DNA of 38,424 nucleotides from Victivallis vadensis (GTDB taxonomy: Bacteria; Verrucomicrobiota; Kiritimatiellia; UBA8416; CAMCYG01), in contig CAMCYG010000009.1 of the NCBI GenBank assembly GCA_945883775.1, positions 1 to 38,424 of the forward strand, given 5' to 3'. Below the pieces are notes generated by a model, which did not search any database, had not been told where the DNA came from, and was given only the letters and a program-made list of their open reading frames with translations. The first letter of the stretch is position 1. Each line of letters opens with the position of its first letter. Position numbers and translations under genes: made by a program. This document shows positions 1-9,424 of the stretch, piece after piece.

Positions 1-293
1 GATAGGACAACCACAACATCAAATTCCTGGTCATTGATATCATCAAAGCAGGCAAAACTGTGCAGGCCTGCGTCGACACCCACCCCGGAAAGCTGTGATT
101 TTTGTGCCTGCCCCATGGGAGTCGTTACAGAAAGAGCTGCGCAGGTGACTACCAAACCGCCGGGACTCTTTGAGGCGATTGCGGCCGCGACCATAACAGC
201 GTCTACCGCAGGTTTGTCGGCAAGAACAAGTATTCCGGGAGAAAGCCTCAGCTCGCCACCTGCATCTTCTTCTGTTTTCTTCTTCGCAACCAT
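1..293 (-). CDS. Partial gene: degenerate ArsC/low-MW phosphatase-like protein
   Basis: The first 97 codons of a minus-strand gene are visible; the rest lies beyond the window. The N-terminus is charged (MVAKKKTEEDAG), then comes a beta-strand (ILVLAD, about residues 21-26) and a helix, a second strand (GGLVVTCAAL), a GVDAGLHS segment and a third strand (FDVVVVL). The order and spacing match the low-molecular-weight tyrosine phosphatase/arsenate reductase fold, where the pattern is strand, CxxNxCRS loop, helix, strand, GIDISxHxS, FDxVxxLC. The catalytic loop is not there: LADKPAVDA stands where the CTGNSCRS loop should be, so phosphatase or arsenate-reductase chemistry is unlikely. It lies 93 nt downstream of cysE, probably in the same operon, which suggests a sulfur-related or regulatory role. 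That this is a real gene is fairly sure; the family call is by eye. Confidence 0.6.
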   Translation of the reverse strand, partial: MVAKKKTEEDAGGELRLSPGILVLADKPAVDAVMVAAAIASKSPGGLVVTCAALSVTTPMGQAQKSQLSGVGVDAGLHSFACFDDINDQEFDVVVVL

Positions 294-386
294 CGAGTTT
301 CGTTCCGATCTGTTCTTATTATCAGCGCTACCTCATACAGCCCAGACTACCGATATAAGATCGGCTCTGCCTTTTTCGACAACGCA

Positions 387-1316
387 CTATGACTGACCTT
401 CATGACTGCGAACCAATGGCTGGGGCTGTTGGTTATAGACCTTGGAATTCGGAGGCACAGAATGTGTGAGCCACACATTGCCGCCTATTTCACTGCCATT
501 ACCTATTTTCGTCTCGCCTCCGAGTATCGTAGCGCCGGCATAGATCACGACATTGTCGCCTACATCAGGATGCCGTTTGATTCCTTTTACAGGATTGCCT
601 TTTGCATCCAGCTCAAAGCTCTTTGCGCCCAGTGTAACGCCCTGATAAAGCTTGACGTTCTGACCGATCACACAGGTTTCTCCTATCACTACACCCGTTC
701 CATGATCTATAAAAAACCCTGTTCCCAACTTCGCGCCTGGATGTATGTCTATCCCGGTGGCAGAATGGGCGTACTCCGACATTACCCTTGGAATGAGCGG
801 GACTTTCTCTTCATATAGAAGATGCGCTATTCGGTGTACCATAATGGCATAAACGCCAGGATAACTCAGGACTATCTCCATTACCGAACGCGCCGCGGGA
901 TCTCCCTGGTATGCAGCCATTATATCGCTCTGCAAGATACGCTGTACCGCAGGAAGCGATTCCACAAGATGAATCACCACCTGTTCGGCCTTATCTATGC
1001 AATCCGTGCACTTGGAACACTCTTTGCCGTGATCCGTTTTACACTGATACTCGAACGAGCTCTTGATCTGCCCTGTCAACGCATTTGCGGCCTCCTCAAG
1101 CTTCTTCTGCATAAACACAGGCATCTTTGCTTCTGGGACAGGTTCATTACCATGACAGCCGGGAAACAGGACTGACACCAGATCATCTACGACTTGATGA
1201 ATAGCCTGCTGACCGGGCAGGTTTATTCCCTTCTCAGTATTAGCACCGATCGGACACGACCAGCACTTCGTCATTTTATCCATATTCTCTACTATGACTT
1301 TGTTCAGGTTCTTCAT
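387..1316 (-). CDS. cysE: Serine O-acetyltransferase with cysteine-rich N-terminal region
   Basis: The product (309 aa) transfers acetyl from acetyl-CoA to L-serine, giving O-acetylserine for cysteine synthesis in the cytoplasm. The C-terminal half carries the left-handed beta-helix hexapeptide repeats with the CysE signatures: [19 protein letters not shown] (about residues 195-213), [17 protein letters not shown] and the [20 protein letters not shown] block. The upstream helical part contains [14 protein letters not shown]. Unusual is the first half, which has CWSC near residue 18 and a cluster containing [12 protein letters not shown] and TDC near residues 112-126, possibly a metal- or redox-sensing element. 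The gene starts 16 nt after metX-metW, so the two are probably co-transcribed, coupling acetylation of homoserine and of serine. Confidence 0.93.
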   Translation of the reverse strand: MKNLNKVIVENMDKMTKCWSCPIGANTEKGINLPGQQAIHQVVDDLVSVLFPGCHGNEPVPEAKMPVFMQKKLEEAANALTGQIKSSFEYQCKTDHGKECSKCTDCIDKAEQVVIHLVESLPAVQRILQSDIMAAYQGDPAARSVMEIVLSYPGVYAIMVHRIAHLLYEEKVPLIPRVMSEYAHSATGIDIHPGAKLGTGFFIDHGTGVVIGETCVIGQNVKLYQGVTLGAKSFELDAKGNPVKGIKRHPDVGDNVVIYAGATILGGETKIGNGSEIGGNVWLTHSVPPNSKVYNQQPQPLVRSHEGQS

Positions 1317-1332
1317 AAATCTGTCTTCCTGC

Positions 1333-3150
1333 TCATATTTCCGTTCTTTTCTTGCTCATTGTAATTCTCACCATCACATGCTCGGCAAACAACTTGCACA
1401 ACCCGACCCGGCTCAACAGCCGGCCCCACCATTTATTTGCGACGCACGTTACCTCGAGTATTTTAATTCCCTCTGAGGCACAGAGCTCGATAAAATCCTG
1501 CACAGAAAGAAGATGCATGCCCGGCGTCTCGTACCAATCAGAAGGGATGGAAAATCCCTCACGGATCTGTCCGGAAAAGAGAAGATGCAGTCTATTGGCA
1601 AGCCGCCCTACATTGGGAAAGCTCACTATACCTTCTTCAGCGATGCGCAGCATCTCGCGAAGAACGATCTTCGGCTTTCTCAGAAGCTGAAGGGTATCTC
1701 CCAGTATCGCATAATCATATGATCCTGACGGTATCATCGAAAGCCCTTCGTCAATATCACCCTGCAGGACATCATGCCCGATATCAATGACATGCAGCAT
1801 GTTGTGCAGATCAATATCGACACCCAGACATTTTGCGCCCACACGCTCTGACAGGATCGAAAGCAGTTTCCCCTCACCACAGCCCAGATCCAGAACTCTG
1901 GCACCAGGCTTTATTCTCGATGTGATATAGTCGTAATCGCGCCTCATCACCATGCTTGACGGCGTACGTTCCGGACCGTGATAATAGTCGTCCGGCTTAG
2001 TCCTTATCCACGGAAGGAATGCGTGCAGGAGCTCGGAAAGGTGATCTACATCGACAAGAAAGGCGTCATGTCCGCTGGGCACATTCAATTTGCAATATGT
2101 TACGTTCTTCCCTGCCTCAAGTAGTGCCTTTGCCACATCGTGGGCCTGATTAGCAGGAAAGAGCCAATCCGTGCTCAACGCAACGATTAGCATTCTGGCC
2201 TTAATAGGAGCAAAGGCATCCTTCAGCGATCCGTATTTCGAAAGCAAATCGAACTCATCCAGCGCCCTGGTAATGTGCAGGTACGAATTGGCGTCAAACC
2301 GTGCTATGAACTTATTGCCCTGATATGTAAGATAATTCTCCACCTGAAAATCCGAGGCGAAGGCATTATCATTCCCACCCGATGCGGCCGGAACGGCTTT
2401 CTTTTCGCGTCCGAATTTTTTCGTCATCATCTCGTGCGAGAGATATGTGATATGACCTATCATTCTGGCCGTGGAAAGTCCGCTGTCCGGCGACTTACCC
2501 GTGCCGTAATAATCGCCATTCTGCCAATTGGGATCAGCCATGATCGCCTTGCGCCCTACAATGTCAAACGCCAAGGCCTGAGCTGACAATCTGGCAGTAG
2601 AAGCTATGCACAGACTGCGCTCTACCATATCCGGATAGCGAATTGCCCAGTCCATGGCCTGCATCCCACCGAAGGAACCGCCAATGACACCTGCCAATTT
2701 ATCAATCCCAAGATAACGCACCAACAGATGATTCACATCCACTATATCCGACACACTTATCTGAGGAAACAAAGAACCATAGGGTTTACCGGTCTCAGGA
2801 TTCACCGAGCTGGGCCCGGTTGTCCCCTTGCATCCACCTAGGATATTAGCGCAGATGACGAAATAGTGGTTGGTATCTATCCCACGGCCGGCACCTATCA
2901 TATTGTCCCACCAGCCCGGATTCTCGCCCTCTTTCTCGTGATAGCCCGCAGCGTGAGCATCGCCGGAAAGTGCATGACAGATAAAAACGGCATTGTCTTT
3001 GGCGGCATTAAGAGTGCCATATGTCTCATAGGCAACATCCAACTCCTTGATACGCTTGCCGCATTCTAGCTGCAAGCCGCCCTCCGGAAGCGATATTCTC
3101 ACAATTTTCGTTTCCGTTAAACCTACTGAACCTTTTGCTTTGTCTATCAT
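1333..3150 (-). CDS. metX: Homoserine O-acetyltransferase fused to MetW
   Basis: This is a 605-aa two-part protein. Residues 1 to about 388 are MetX, an alpha/beta hydrolase-fold acyltransferase that makes O-acetylhomoserine for methionine synthesis. The nucleophile elbow GGSFGGMQ places the serine at 159; the acid is D328 (STDWLF) and the base H361 (SGHDAFL). From about residue 395 on it is MetW, a class I methyltransferase-fold protein, with [11 protein letters not shown] (420-430), [29 protein letters not shown] and [11 protein letters not shown]. MetX and MetW are usually separate adjacent genes; here no stop or frameshift divides them. MetW is known to accompany MetX, but its precise role is not settled. 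No clear ribosome binding site precedes the ATG. cysE follows at once. Confidence 0.95.
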   Translation of the reverse strand: MIDKAKGSVGLTETKIVRISLPEGGLQLECGKRIKELDVAYETYGTLNAAKDNAVFICHALSGDAHAAGYHEKEGENPGWWDNMIGAGRGIDTNHYFVICANILGGCKGTTGPSSVNPETGKPYGSLFPQISVSDIVDVNHLLVRYLGIDKLAGVIGGSFGGMQAMDWAIRYPDMVERSLCIASTARLSAQALAFDIVGRKAIMADPNWQNGDYYGTGKSPDSGLSTARMIGHITYLSHEMMTKKFGREKKAVPAASGGNDNAFASDFQVENYLTYQGNKFIARFDANSYLHITRALDEFDLLSKYGSLKDAFAPIKARMLIVALSTDWLFPANQAHDVAKALLEAGKNVTYCKLNVPSGHDAFLVDVDHLSELLHAFLPWIRTKPDDYYHGPERTPSSMVMRRDYDYITSRIKPGARVLDLGCGEGKLLSILSERVGAKCLGVDIDLHNMLHVIDIGHDVLQGDIDEGLSMIPSGSYDYAILGDTLQLLRKPKIVLREMLRIAEEGIVSFPNVGRLANRLHLLFSGQIREGFSIPSDWYETPGMHLLSVQDFIELCASEGIKILEVTCVANKWWGRLLSRVGLCKLFAEHVMVRITMSKKRTEI

Positions 3151-3166
3151 TAATTACATTTCTGCT

Positions 3167-3490
3167 TTATTTGACTACTTTATCAATCCAATCAAAATAA
3201 CCCCTGAAACCGGTGACTATGGGAACCGCGATTATCTCCGGAACATCGTATGAATGCATAGTCTTTATGAAACTAATCAGCTTCGCCTGTAATCCAGCTC
3301 TCGTCTTCATTGTCAGCAATATCTCATTTGCGGATTCGACCTTGCCCTTCCACCTGTAAACACTGCGAACCGGCATCTGCTGAACGCAGGCAGCAAGTCT
3401 ATTCGCAACAACCTTACCGGCGACTGCATCCGCATCCTTGCGCGAAGCAACTGTGGTCATGACCATGACATATTTGACCTTTTTCTTCAT
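3167..3490 (-). CDS. cutA: Divalent cation tolerance protein CutA
   Basis: This is a 107-aa protein of normal CutA1 length, a trimeric ferredoxin-like fold protein linked to tolerance of copper and other divalent cations. Visible family marks are RLAACVQQMPV (about residues 31-41), SVYRWKGKVE, the EILLTMKTR strand and helix, MHSYDVPEIIAVPI, and the closing YFDWIDKVV. The start codon has no strong ribosome binding site. It lies 16 nt upstream of metX-metW on the same strand and may share its transcript, though nothing suggests a functional link to methionine. No identified domain is missing. Confidence 0.93.
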   Translation of the reverse strand: MKKKVKYVMVMTTVASRKDADAVAGKVVANRLAACVQQMPVRSVYRWKGKVESANEILLTMKTRAGLQAKLISFIKTMHSYDVPEIIAVPIVTGFRGYFDWIDKVVK

Positions 3491-3607
3491 AACCGGATGA
3501 ATTACAACAAATCACACCATAATCAGCAAGCAAACAAAACGGAACAAGGGCCCAACTGCGATTCGGTGCCACCCATATAAGAACAGATGTGCCCACAGAA
3601 CACGCAA

Positions 3608-5041
3608 TCACTCAGTTCTTTTTTCTATCTGTTTTACAAGATTATCGAATATCAGTACATGCAGAGGCATGCAGGCATGCCAGTAAGCTCTGCCTATAAT
3701 GCCACTTGTATAAAAGTAAGCTTTAACGGTCAGCCTGTTCATGCCCTGCTCTGGGTCAATGCTGAACTGTAGCCATGCTTTGCCAGGCAGTTTCATTTCT
3801 GCACGCAGAAGAAGCAGACGATTCTCCTGCATATCTTCAACGCGCCAGAAATCAATTACATCATTGATCCTCAAGGTCGAACGACTCCGCCTGCCGCGCA
3901 AAGAGCCTACGCCCATAATCAGCCGGTCTAACCACCCCCTGAGCCGCCACAGCCAGTTACTATGAAACCAGCCCCCACTGCCGCCTACAGAACATACGGA
4001 CTTGAACAGAACATTGCTGTCTCTGGCTGTCAGCATGGAATATGTATATGAATATTCTGGAGACCCGGGCTGTTCCTTAAGCTTCATCGAAAGCTCATGC
4101 GCAGGAGGGTAAGCATCTGACCACCGGGTTGATACCTGATCCTGCTCCTCACGTGACAATGCGGCAACAACTGCTTCCCTGTATCTCATCAGCCGTAAAG
4201 GCACTATCTGCCTTATACTGTCATTCTTGCAGATGACTTCATATGTGATACTTTCCAGCAGACACCTAACGATATGATGCGGGACAGGCGTTAATAGGCT
4301 GGCAAGATACGAAAACAGTGTGATATTCGAGACCGGACTTGGCAGATAGAGCGACTGCTTACCCAAAATGCGGCTGAATTCCTGCATCATATCCTTATAC
4401 GACAGTACGTCAGGCCCGCCTATGTCGTAGCAGCAGCCGACGGTTTCATCTTTCTCCAGCACTCCTACAAGATATTTGATGACATCTCGCACTCCTATCG
4501 GCTGGCAACGTGTGAATGAGAAAGCCGGCAGCAAAATAATCGGCAGCAATCTAACAAGATTATAAACAATCTCATACGAAGCACTTCCGGACCCGATAAT
4601 CACTGCCGCCCGCAAAACAGTTACCGGCACAGCGCCACGCTGAAGCTCTTGCGCCACAGCCATTCTGCTCCTCAGATGCGGTGACAATTTGTAATTGGTA
4701 TCACCCAGCCCGCCGAGGTAGATGATGCGACGCACTTTACACTCTTCTGCGGCAATCCTGAAATTCTCCGCCGACTTGATATCGGCATGCTCAAATTCCA
4801 GCGGGCCCAGCAGAAGCGAATGGATAAGATAATATACGGTATCAACGCCTTCCATGGCCTTGCGTACACCGGCTATATCAAGCGCATCTGCAACGACTAC
4901 CTCCACGCCTGGCCAGCGCTGGGCATACTCACTCGAATATGCCCGCACCATTACCCTTACCCGGTATTTCCTGTAAATAAGCTCGGGCACCAGCCTTCCG
5001 CCTATATAGCCGCTAGCGCCGGTAACAAGTACTATTCCCAT
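3608..5041 (-). CDS. YbjT-type SDR with C-terminal DUF2867
   Basis: The product (477 aa from this start) has an N-terminal NAD(P)-binding Rossmann domain of the atypical short-chain dehydrogenase/NmrA kind and a C-terminal DUF2867 domain. The dinucleotide motif VTGASGYIGGRL begins at about residue 5, and VYYLIHS follows after the VVVADALD strand. DUF2867 is recognised by DVIDFWRVEDM, LLLLRAEMKLPGKAWL and GIIGRAYWHACMPLHVLIF near the end. This start gives almost the length of E. coli YbjT (476 aa) and puts the glycine motif at the normal place. Upstream in-frame ATGs at 5107 and 5134 are possible and 5107 has a purine-rich leader, but they would add a tail not expected in the family. The substrate is unknown; a quinone- or lipid-linked role is only conjecture. 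Confidence 0.88.
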   Translation of the reverse strand: MGIVLVTGASGYIGGRLVPELIYRKYRVRVMVRAYSSEYAQRWPGVEVVVADALDIAGVRKAMEGVDTVYYLIHSLLLGPLEFEHADIKSAENFRIAAEECKVRRIIYLGGLGDTNYKLSPHLRSRMAVAQELQRGAVPVTVLRAAVIIGSGSASYEIVYNLVRLLPIILLPAFSFTRCQPIGVRDVIKYLVGVLEKDETVGCCYDIGGPDVLSYKDMMQEFSRILGKQSLYLPSPVSNITLFSYLASLLTPVPHHIVRCLLESITYEVICKNDSIRQIVPLRLMRYREAVVAALSREEQDQVSTRWSDAYPPAHELSMKLKEQPGSPEYSYTYSMLTARDSNVLFKSVCSVGGSGGWFHSNWLWRLRGWLDRLIMGVGSLRGRRSRSTLRINDVIDFWRVEDMQENRLLLLRAEMKLPGKAWLQFSIDPEQGMNRLTVKAYFYTSGIIGRAYWHACMPLHVLIFDNLVKQIEKRTE

Positions 5042-5150
5042 ATCCGGCCTTGGCTCGGTCGGAAGATCCTGACAGTAAAGATAATTATTGATAACTATTT
5101 CTCTCATATCCCACGGCGACAGTAAAGTCAGCATAAGCTGCTCTTTTCTG

Positions 5151-5861
5151 CTACCGTTTACGGACGACAGCGAACAGTGACTGCCCAACTGGCGGTGCAA
5201 TTATACGTTCAAGCGCAGAGATGAAAGGAGCCAATCTATCAACAATACGCGCATTTACCGGGTCAATTTTAGCGTCCTTCTTAATACGCCCGCTGTACCA
5301 CCAGCCAAATACCCCTATAAAATTGACATAATGGCATTTCTCTACGAAGCCACCTGCGCTCAATATTGTATTCTTAAGACCTGATTTGGAATAGCGCCGG
5401 TAATGACCAAACTCCTTGTCGAGCTGGCCATAAGCCCACTGACATGCAGGTACGAACAACAACAGCCGGCCCTCTGGGGACAGGGCAGACAGCATATTTT
5501 GAACTGCAGCAATATCTTTATCTATATGCTCCAGCACATTCAGACATAAAACATTATCAAAACAGGCCTCTGATATACCCAGCGAAAACATATCCTCTAT
5601 TGAACCGTTTACCACCCTGACATTCTTGTGCATTTCGGCCGTATGCTGAAGAGAACTGGCGAATTCACTGCTGGACTCCAGACAAACAATCTCCTTGCGC
5701 CTGAGCATAAACTGCAGAATATTGCCAGTCCCTGCTCCGACTTCCAAAATCTTAGCCCCCAGATATGGATGCAGCAGAGAATAGATCCAGTGATTATAAT
5801 TGTATGTATCCTTGAGCAGATCAAGGCTGTGAGTCAAAGCAGTTATTTCGTTAGAACTCAT
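5151..5861 (-). CDS. Class I SAM-dependent methyltransferase
   Basis: The 236-aa product is a soluble methyltransferase. Motif I is ILEVGAGTGNILQFM (about residues 38-52), the acidic end of strand 2 is in VCLESS, motif II is near VVNGSIEDM, and the family motif VLCLNVLEHIDKD is typical of Methyltransf_11/12/23 proteins. The tail has HYRRYSKSGL and a hydrophobic YVNFIGVFGWWYSG segment, a pattern often seen in methyltransferases next to glycosyltransferase or polyprenyl-sugar genes. It sits between the isocitrate dehydrogenase gene (36 nt away) and the SDR/DUF2867 gene (about 110 nt away). Substrate cannot be told from sequence. Confidence 0.88.
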   Translation of the reverse strand: MSSNEITALTHSLDLLKDTYNYNHWIYSLLHPYLGAKILEVGAGTGNILQFMLRRKEIVCLESSSEFASSLQHTAEMHKNVRVVNGSIEDMFSLGISEACFDNVLCLNVLEHIDKDIAAVQNMLSALSPEGRLLLFVPACQWAYGQLDKEFGHYRRYSKSGLKNTILSAGGFVEKCHYVNFIGVFGWWYSGRIKKDAKIDPVNARIVDRLAPFISALERIIAPPVGQSLFAVVRKR

Positions 5862-5897
5862 AAGCTATACTGATAAAGCAATAATTTGACACTGCCT

Positions 5898-7115
5898 TTA
5901 TTTCAGCATCCTGTCCAGCGTCATGCCGATAGCATCAATGAATTCCTCGGTCGTAACCTGCCTATCGGACGGTGATGGGTCGACAACACGAATCAAGTCA
6001 CCTGTCATAATGCCGTTTTCAATAGTCGAAACAGATGCCTTCATAAGCTTATCAGCAAATGCGACTACGTCAGGCGTACCGTCCATCTCGCCCCTCTTCC
6101 TGATCGCCCCACCCCAGGCAAAGATCAGCGCCATCGGGTTCGAAGACGTCTTCTCGCCTTTTAAATATTTATAGTAATGTCGCTGAACTGTCCCATGCGC
6201 AGCTTCATATTCAAAATGGCCCTCCGGGGAGACCAACACCGATGTCATCAGAGCCAGACTGCCGCAGGCTGATGCCAACATGTCCGACATGACATCGCCA
6301 TCATAATTCTTACAGGCCCACAACATCCCTCCGTCAGTCTTCATTATCCTGGCAACCACATCATCTATAAGCGTGTAGAAATATTCTATACCGGCCTTCT
6401 TGAACTTTTCCCGCCAAAACCCATCGTACTCGGCCTGGAAGATATCCTTAAATCTGTTGTCATATGTCTTGGAAATCGTGTCCTTGGTCGAGAACCAGAG
6501 AGCAACCTTCTGGTCATACGCATATTCGAAACAGGCCTTGGCAAAGCTCTTTATTGAAGCATCAGTATTATGAATACCCTGTATAACGCCAGGAGCATTG
6601 AATTCATGTATTGTCTTCCTGATTGGTGCACTACCGTCGGCCGGAGTAAACACCAACTCCGCCTTACCCGCGCCAGGTACTGCTATTTCCTGATTCTTAT
6701 AGACGTCGCCATAGGCGTGCCTTCCTATATGAATCGGCTTCTTCCAGGCTTTTACGCCAGGTTGCAGATTCTTAACAAGAATCGGACTTCTAAATACAGT
6801 ACCATCAAGAATCGACCTGATGGTCGCATTAGGACTGGGCCACTCATGCTTCAGCTTGTACTCTATTATCCGCTCCTTGTTAGCGGTAATCGTTGCGCAC
6901 TTCACACCAACACCATACTTCTTGATGGCGTAGGCTGATTCATACGTTACCTTATCCTCTGTTTTATCGCGATTGGCCATCCCAAGATCATAATATTCCA
7001 GATTGATATCCAGATACGGCAGTATCAGCCGCTTTTTAAGCATCTCCCACATAACGCGGGTCATTTCATCGCCATCCAGCTCCACCAATGTCGTTTTGAC
7101 TTTTATCTTGCTCAT
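5898..7115 (-). CDS. icd: NADP-dependent isocitrate dehydrogenase, type II (eukaryote-like)
   Basis: The product (405 aa) oxidatively decarboxylates isocitrate to 2-oxoglutarate in the TCA cycle. It matches the dimeric subfamily of eukaryotic IDH1/2 rather than the E. coli type: [17 protein letters not shown] at the start, [37 protein letters not shown] (substrate serine), [43 protein letters not shown] (metal aspartates), [11 protein letters not shown] and [12 protein letters not shown]. The ATG at 7115 is preferred to the GTG two codons earlier because CAGGTG lies just before it. Aconitase lies upstream on the same strand, so two consecutive TCA enzymes are neighbours, separated by a 177-nt gap that contains a REP-like repeat. 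Confidence 0.96.
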   Translation of the reverse strand: MSKIKVKTTLVELDGDEMTRVMWEMLKKRLILPYLDINLEYYDLGMANRDKTEDKVTYESAYAIKKYGVGVKCATITANKERIIEYKLKHEWPSPNATIRSILDGTVFRSPILVKNLQPGVKAWKKPIHIGRHAYGDVYKNQEIAVPGAGKAELVFTPADGSAPIRKTIHEFNAPGVIQGIHNTDASIKSFAKACFEYAYDQKVALWFSTKDTISKTYDNRFKDIFQAEYDGFWREKFKKAGIEYFYTLIDDVVARIMKTDGGMLWACKNYDGDVMSDMLASACGSLALMTSVLVSPEGHFEYEAAHGTVQRHYYKYLKGEKTSSNPMALIFAWGGAIRKRGEMDGTPDVVAFADKLMKASVSTIENGIMTGDLIRVVDPSPSDRQVTTEEFIDAIGMTLDRMLK

Positions 7116-7203
7116 ATTCACCTGTTACCTAAATTATGTTTACAACACTCATCACTTTTCATTCACAACACCGGTACCCTGGCCGATGTCCTTTTCGCCA
7201 ACA

Positions 7204-7227
7204 CCCGGCAAAACACCGGGACTACAC
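7204..7227 (-). repeat. REP-like palindromic unit (copy 1)
   Basis: Read on the minus strand this begins GTGTAGTCCCGGTGT, then a short loop, then CCGGG. The same core occurs at 18925-18949, inverted at 18966-18990, and as a half unit at 24324-24339. It sits in the gap between aconitase and isocitrate dehydrogenase, the usual place for a REP. No REP-associated transposase is in the window. Confidence 0.6.
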
Positions 7228-7292
7228 TTAATGACACTCTTGCGCCGCGTTCTTGTAGTTTCAGAACTCAGCAGAGTCAGACAAGCAACTTC

Positions 7293-9242
7293 TCAACCTT
7301 GGCCGCCTATCAAATTCAATGCACCGCCTGCCATCAGCATCTCGACCTGTCTCTTCGAGAAGCTGTGTATCAGGAAAATATTCTTACCTTTGGTAATATT
7401 GCGAAGCTTGATATCAGCCCCCAGTTTCAGACAGTCATGTATCCCCTCGATCTTCAACTCGTCACCAAGTTCAATTCCGTCATAATCAGCAGGAGTCTTG
7501 AACACCAGCGGCATTATTCCAAAATTGATAAGATTTGCGCTGTGTATGCGCTCGAAAGATTTTGCGACAACTGCTTTAACTCCGACATACATCGGGCAGA
7601 TAGCTGCATGTTCCCTTGACGAACCCTGCCCATAGCTCGCTCCTGCTACGATAATATTGCTTTTTCCGGTTGCCTTTACCGCCAATGCCCTCTTTGCAAA
7701 CCCTGAATCGACAACTTCAAAAAGGTATTCACTGTATTTGCCTATGTTCGATCTGTATTTCATTCTGGCACCGGCCGGAATGATATGATCCGTAGTTATC
7801 TCGTCACCCAGTTTTATAGCGACCTTGGCTTCAATAACATCGGCCAACGGCAAGCCTGCCGGCGGTTCCCCAATATTGGGGCCTCGTATGACCTCAACGT
7901 TAGCACCGCTCTTTGATGGCGGAATAATCATGTTGTCATTGACTCTGAATTTTCCCGGTAGCTTTATTGCCGGATATTTGATCTTGCTCTTCTCAAGTTC
8001 ACGAGGATCTGTGAACTTACCAGTGAGAGCCGAGGCCGCCGCGGTCTCAGGTCCGACTATATAGACATTTGCATCTTTTGTTCCTGACCGACCAAGGAAA
8101 TTCCGATTCCCAGTTCTCAACGATACAGCACCACTGCCCGGCGACTGGCTATTCCCTATGCAGAATCCGCAAGCGTTCTCTGCAAGACGCACCCCCGACT
8201 TGATCATCTCGGCAAGCATGCCATTATCGGAGAGCATCTCCACTACCTGCTTTGAGCCCGGCCCCACAACGACACTGACATCAGGGTGTATAGTCCTGCC
8301 CTTGAGAATCGATGCAAAAATCATCAAATCCCTGAAAGATGAATTTGTGCAGCTCCCCATGCAGACCTGATCCACCTTTATCCCGCCCATATCTTTGACC
8401 CTGGCAATGTTTCCTGGACTATGCGGTTTTGCCGTCAACGGCTCAATCTTTGCCAGATCGATATCGAACTTACGGGCATATACCGCACCTTTATCAGCTG
8501 ACAGTGACTTCCATTGCTCACCCCTGCCCTGAGCCTTCAGAAAAACACGTGTCACCTCATCACTAGGAAAGACCGAGGTCGTGAAGCCGCATTCAGCACC
8601 CATATTCGTGATAGTGGCGCGCTCTGGCACGGTTAGCGTCTTAACACCCGGCCCTCCATATTCAGCGATTACACCGACATTGCCCTTGGTCCCGAAATGC
8701 TCCAACACTTTAAGTATGACATCCTTTGCCCCAACCCACTTACCGAGCTTGCCGGTCAGATTTATCAGGACTATGTCCGGATAACTCATATAGAAAGGCG
8801 CTCCGCTCATCGCCAGCGCTACATCGAGTCCGCCGGCACCGATGGCAAGCATGCCGATTCCACCTCCGGTAGGAGTGTGGCTATCACTTCCAAGAAGCGT
8901 CTTACCTGGACAGCCGAAGCGCTCGAGATGAACCTGATGGCATATCCCGTTTCCCGGCCTGGAAAAAGTGATTCCATACTTGTCGGCCACTGTCTGCAGA
9001 TATTTATGATCATCAGCATTCTCATATCCTATCTGAATGGTATTGTGGTCGACATAACTGACAGAGATCTCCGTCTTAACCTTTGGTGTCCTGGTTGCTT
9101 CAAACTGAAGATACGCCATCGTACCGGTCGCATCCTGCGTCAGAGTCTGATCGATTCTGACAGCGATCTCCTGTCCTCTCTCAGCGACTCCGCTGACAAT
9201 ATGTTCGTCCAGTATTTTTGCTGTAAGCGTCCTAATAGACAT
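7293..9242 (-). CDS. acn: Aconitate hydratase
   Basis: The product (649 aa) interconverts citrate and isocitrate and carries a [4Fe-4S] cluster. The cluster cysteines are visible: C298 in CMGSCTNSS and C358/C361 in ACGFCIGNSQSPG. Other marks are LGSDSHTPTGGGIGMLAIGAGG (about residues 117-138), the C-terminal swivel domain block GQGSSREHAAICPMYVG, and SFERIHSANLINFGIMPLVF. The length fits the short bacterial aconitase class of about 640-650 aa, well below the 890-aa AcnA/IRP1 type. A near-ideal GGAGG lies 6 nt before the ATG, fixing the start. The isocitrate dehydrogenase gene follows downstream. Confidence 0.96.
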   Translation of the reverse strand: MSIRTLTAKILDEHIVSGVAERGQEIAVRIDQTLTQDATGTMAYLQFEATRTPKVKTEISVSYVDHNTIQIGYENADDHKYLQTVADKYGITFSRPGNGICHQVHLERFGCPGKTLLGSDSHTPTGGGIGMLAIGAGGLDVALAMSGAPFYMSYPDIVLINLTGKLGKWVGAKDVILKVLEHFGTKGNVGVIAEYGGPGVKTLTVPERATITNMGAECGFTTSVFPSDEVTRVFLKAQGRGEQWKSLSADKGAVYARKFDIDLAKIEPLTAKPHSPGNIARVKDMGGIKVDQVCMGSCTNSSFRDLMIFASILKGRTIHPDVSVVVGPGSKQVVEMLSDNGMLAEMIKSGVRLAENACGFCIGNSQSPGSGAVSLRTGNRNFLGRSGTKDANVYIVGPETAAASALTGKFTDPRELEKSKIKYPAIKLPGKFRVNDNMIIPPSKSGANVEVIRGPNIGEPPAGLPLADVIEAKVAIKLGDEITTDHIIPAGARMKYRSNIGKYSEYLFEVVDSGFAKRALAVKATGKSNIIVAGASYGQGSSREHAAICPMYVGVKAVVAKSFERIHSANLINFGIMPLVFKTPADYDGIELGDELKIEGIHDCLKLGADIKLRNITKGKNIFLIHSFSKRQVEMLMAGGALNLIGGQG

Positions 9243-9262
9243 TATATCCTCCTAAAATTTAA

Positions 9263-9291
9263 ATATTAGGATACAACAAGCGCAATCGCAA
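9263..9291 (-). promoter_or_regulatory. Candidate sigma70-type promoter for aconitase
   Basis: On the minus strand TTGCGA is followed by 17 nt and TAATAT, each with four of six consensus bases. Transcription would start about 13 nt before the aconitase ATG, leaving just room for its GGAGG site. Inferred from sequence only. Confidence 0.38.
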
Positions 9292-9320
9292 GAATAGTTA
9301 TCAGGACGATTATTTTATTA

Positions 9321-9349
9321 TTGTGGAAGCGAGCGGAATTCAATATAAC
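9321..9349 (+). promoter_or_regulatory. Candidate sigma70-type promoter for the YkgJ-like gene
   Basis: TTGTGG, a 17-nt spacer and TATAAC precede the plus-strand small reading frame at 9373 and the YkgJ-like gene. The expected transcript start is near 9356, followed by TTGAGGAAAA, a good ribosome binding site. Confidence 0.4.
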
Positions 9350-9372
9350 ATTCGTCACTTTTGAGGAAAATT

Positions 9373-9411
9373 ATGCAGGCTGCTTTCTTTATTGGAAGAA
9401 CCAGCACTTAA
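9373..9411 (+). CDS. Possible 12-codon leader peptide
   Basis: An ATG with a good GAGGAAAA site 2 nt upstream opens a 12-codon frame (MQAAFFIGRTST) that ends 13 nt before the ATG of the YkgJ-like gene, in a different frame. It has the best ribosome binding site of the region, whereas the downstream gene has none. It could be a leader that couples translation to the next gene, or chance. There is no obvious attenuator hairpin or codon run. Confidence 0.25.
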   Translation: MQAAFFIGRTST

Positions 9412-9424
9412 AAATAAGTTTGAT

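Noticed and set aside
34-396. Plus-strand reading frame of 120 codons at the left edge
   Set aside because: The opposite strand holds a better gene with strand-helix patterning (the ArsC-like product) in operon with cysE; the plus frame has a low-complexity, serine/threonine-rich product with no family marks.
8697-9269. Plus-strand frame of 190 codons over the aconitase gene
   Set aside because: It lies wholly opposite a clear aconitase with all cluster cysteines and has no recognisable features.
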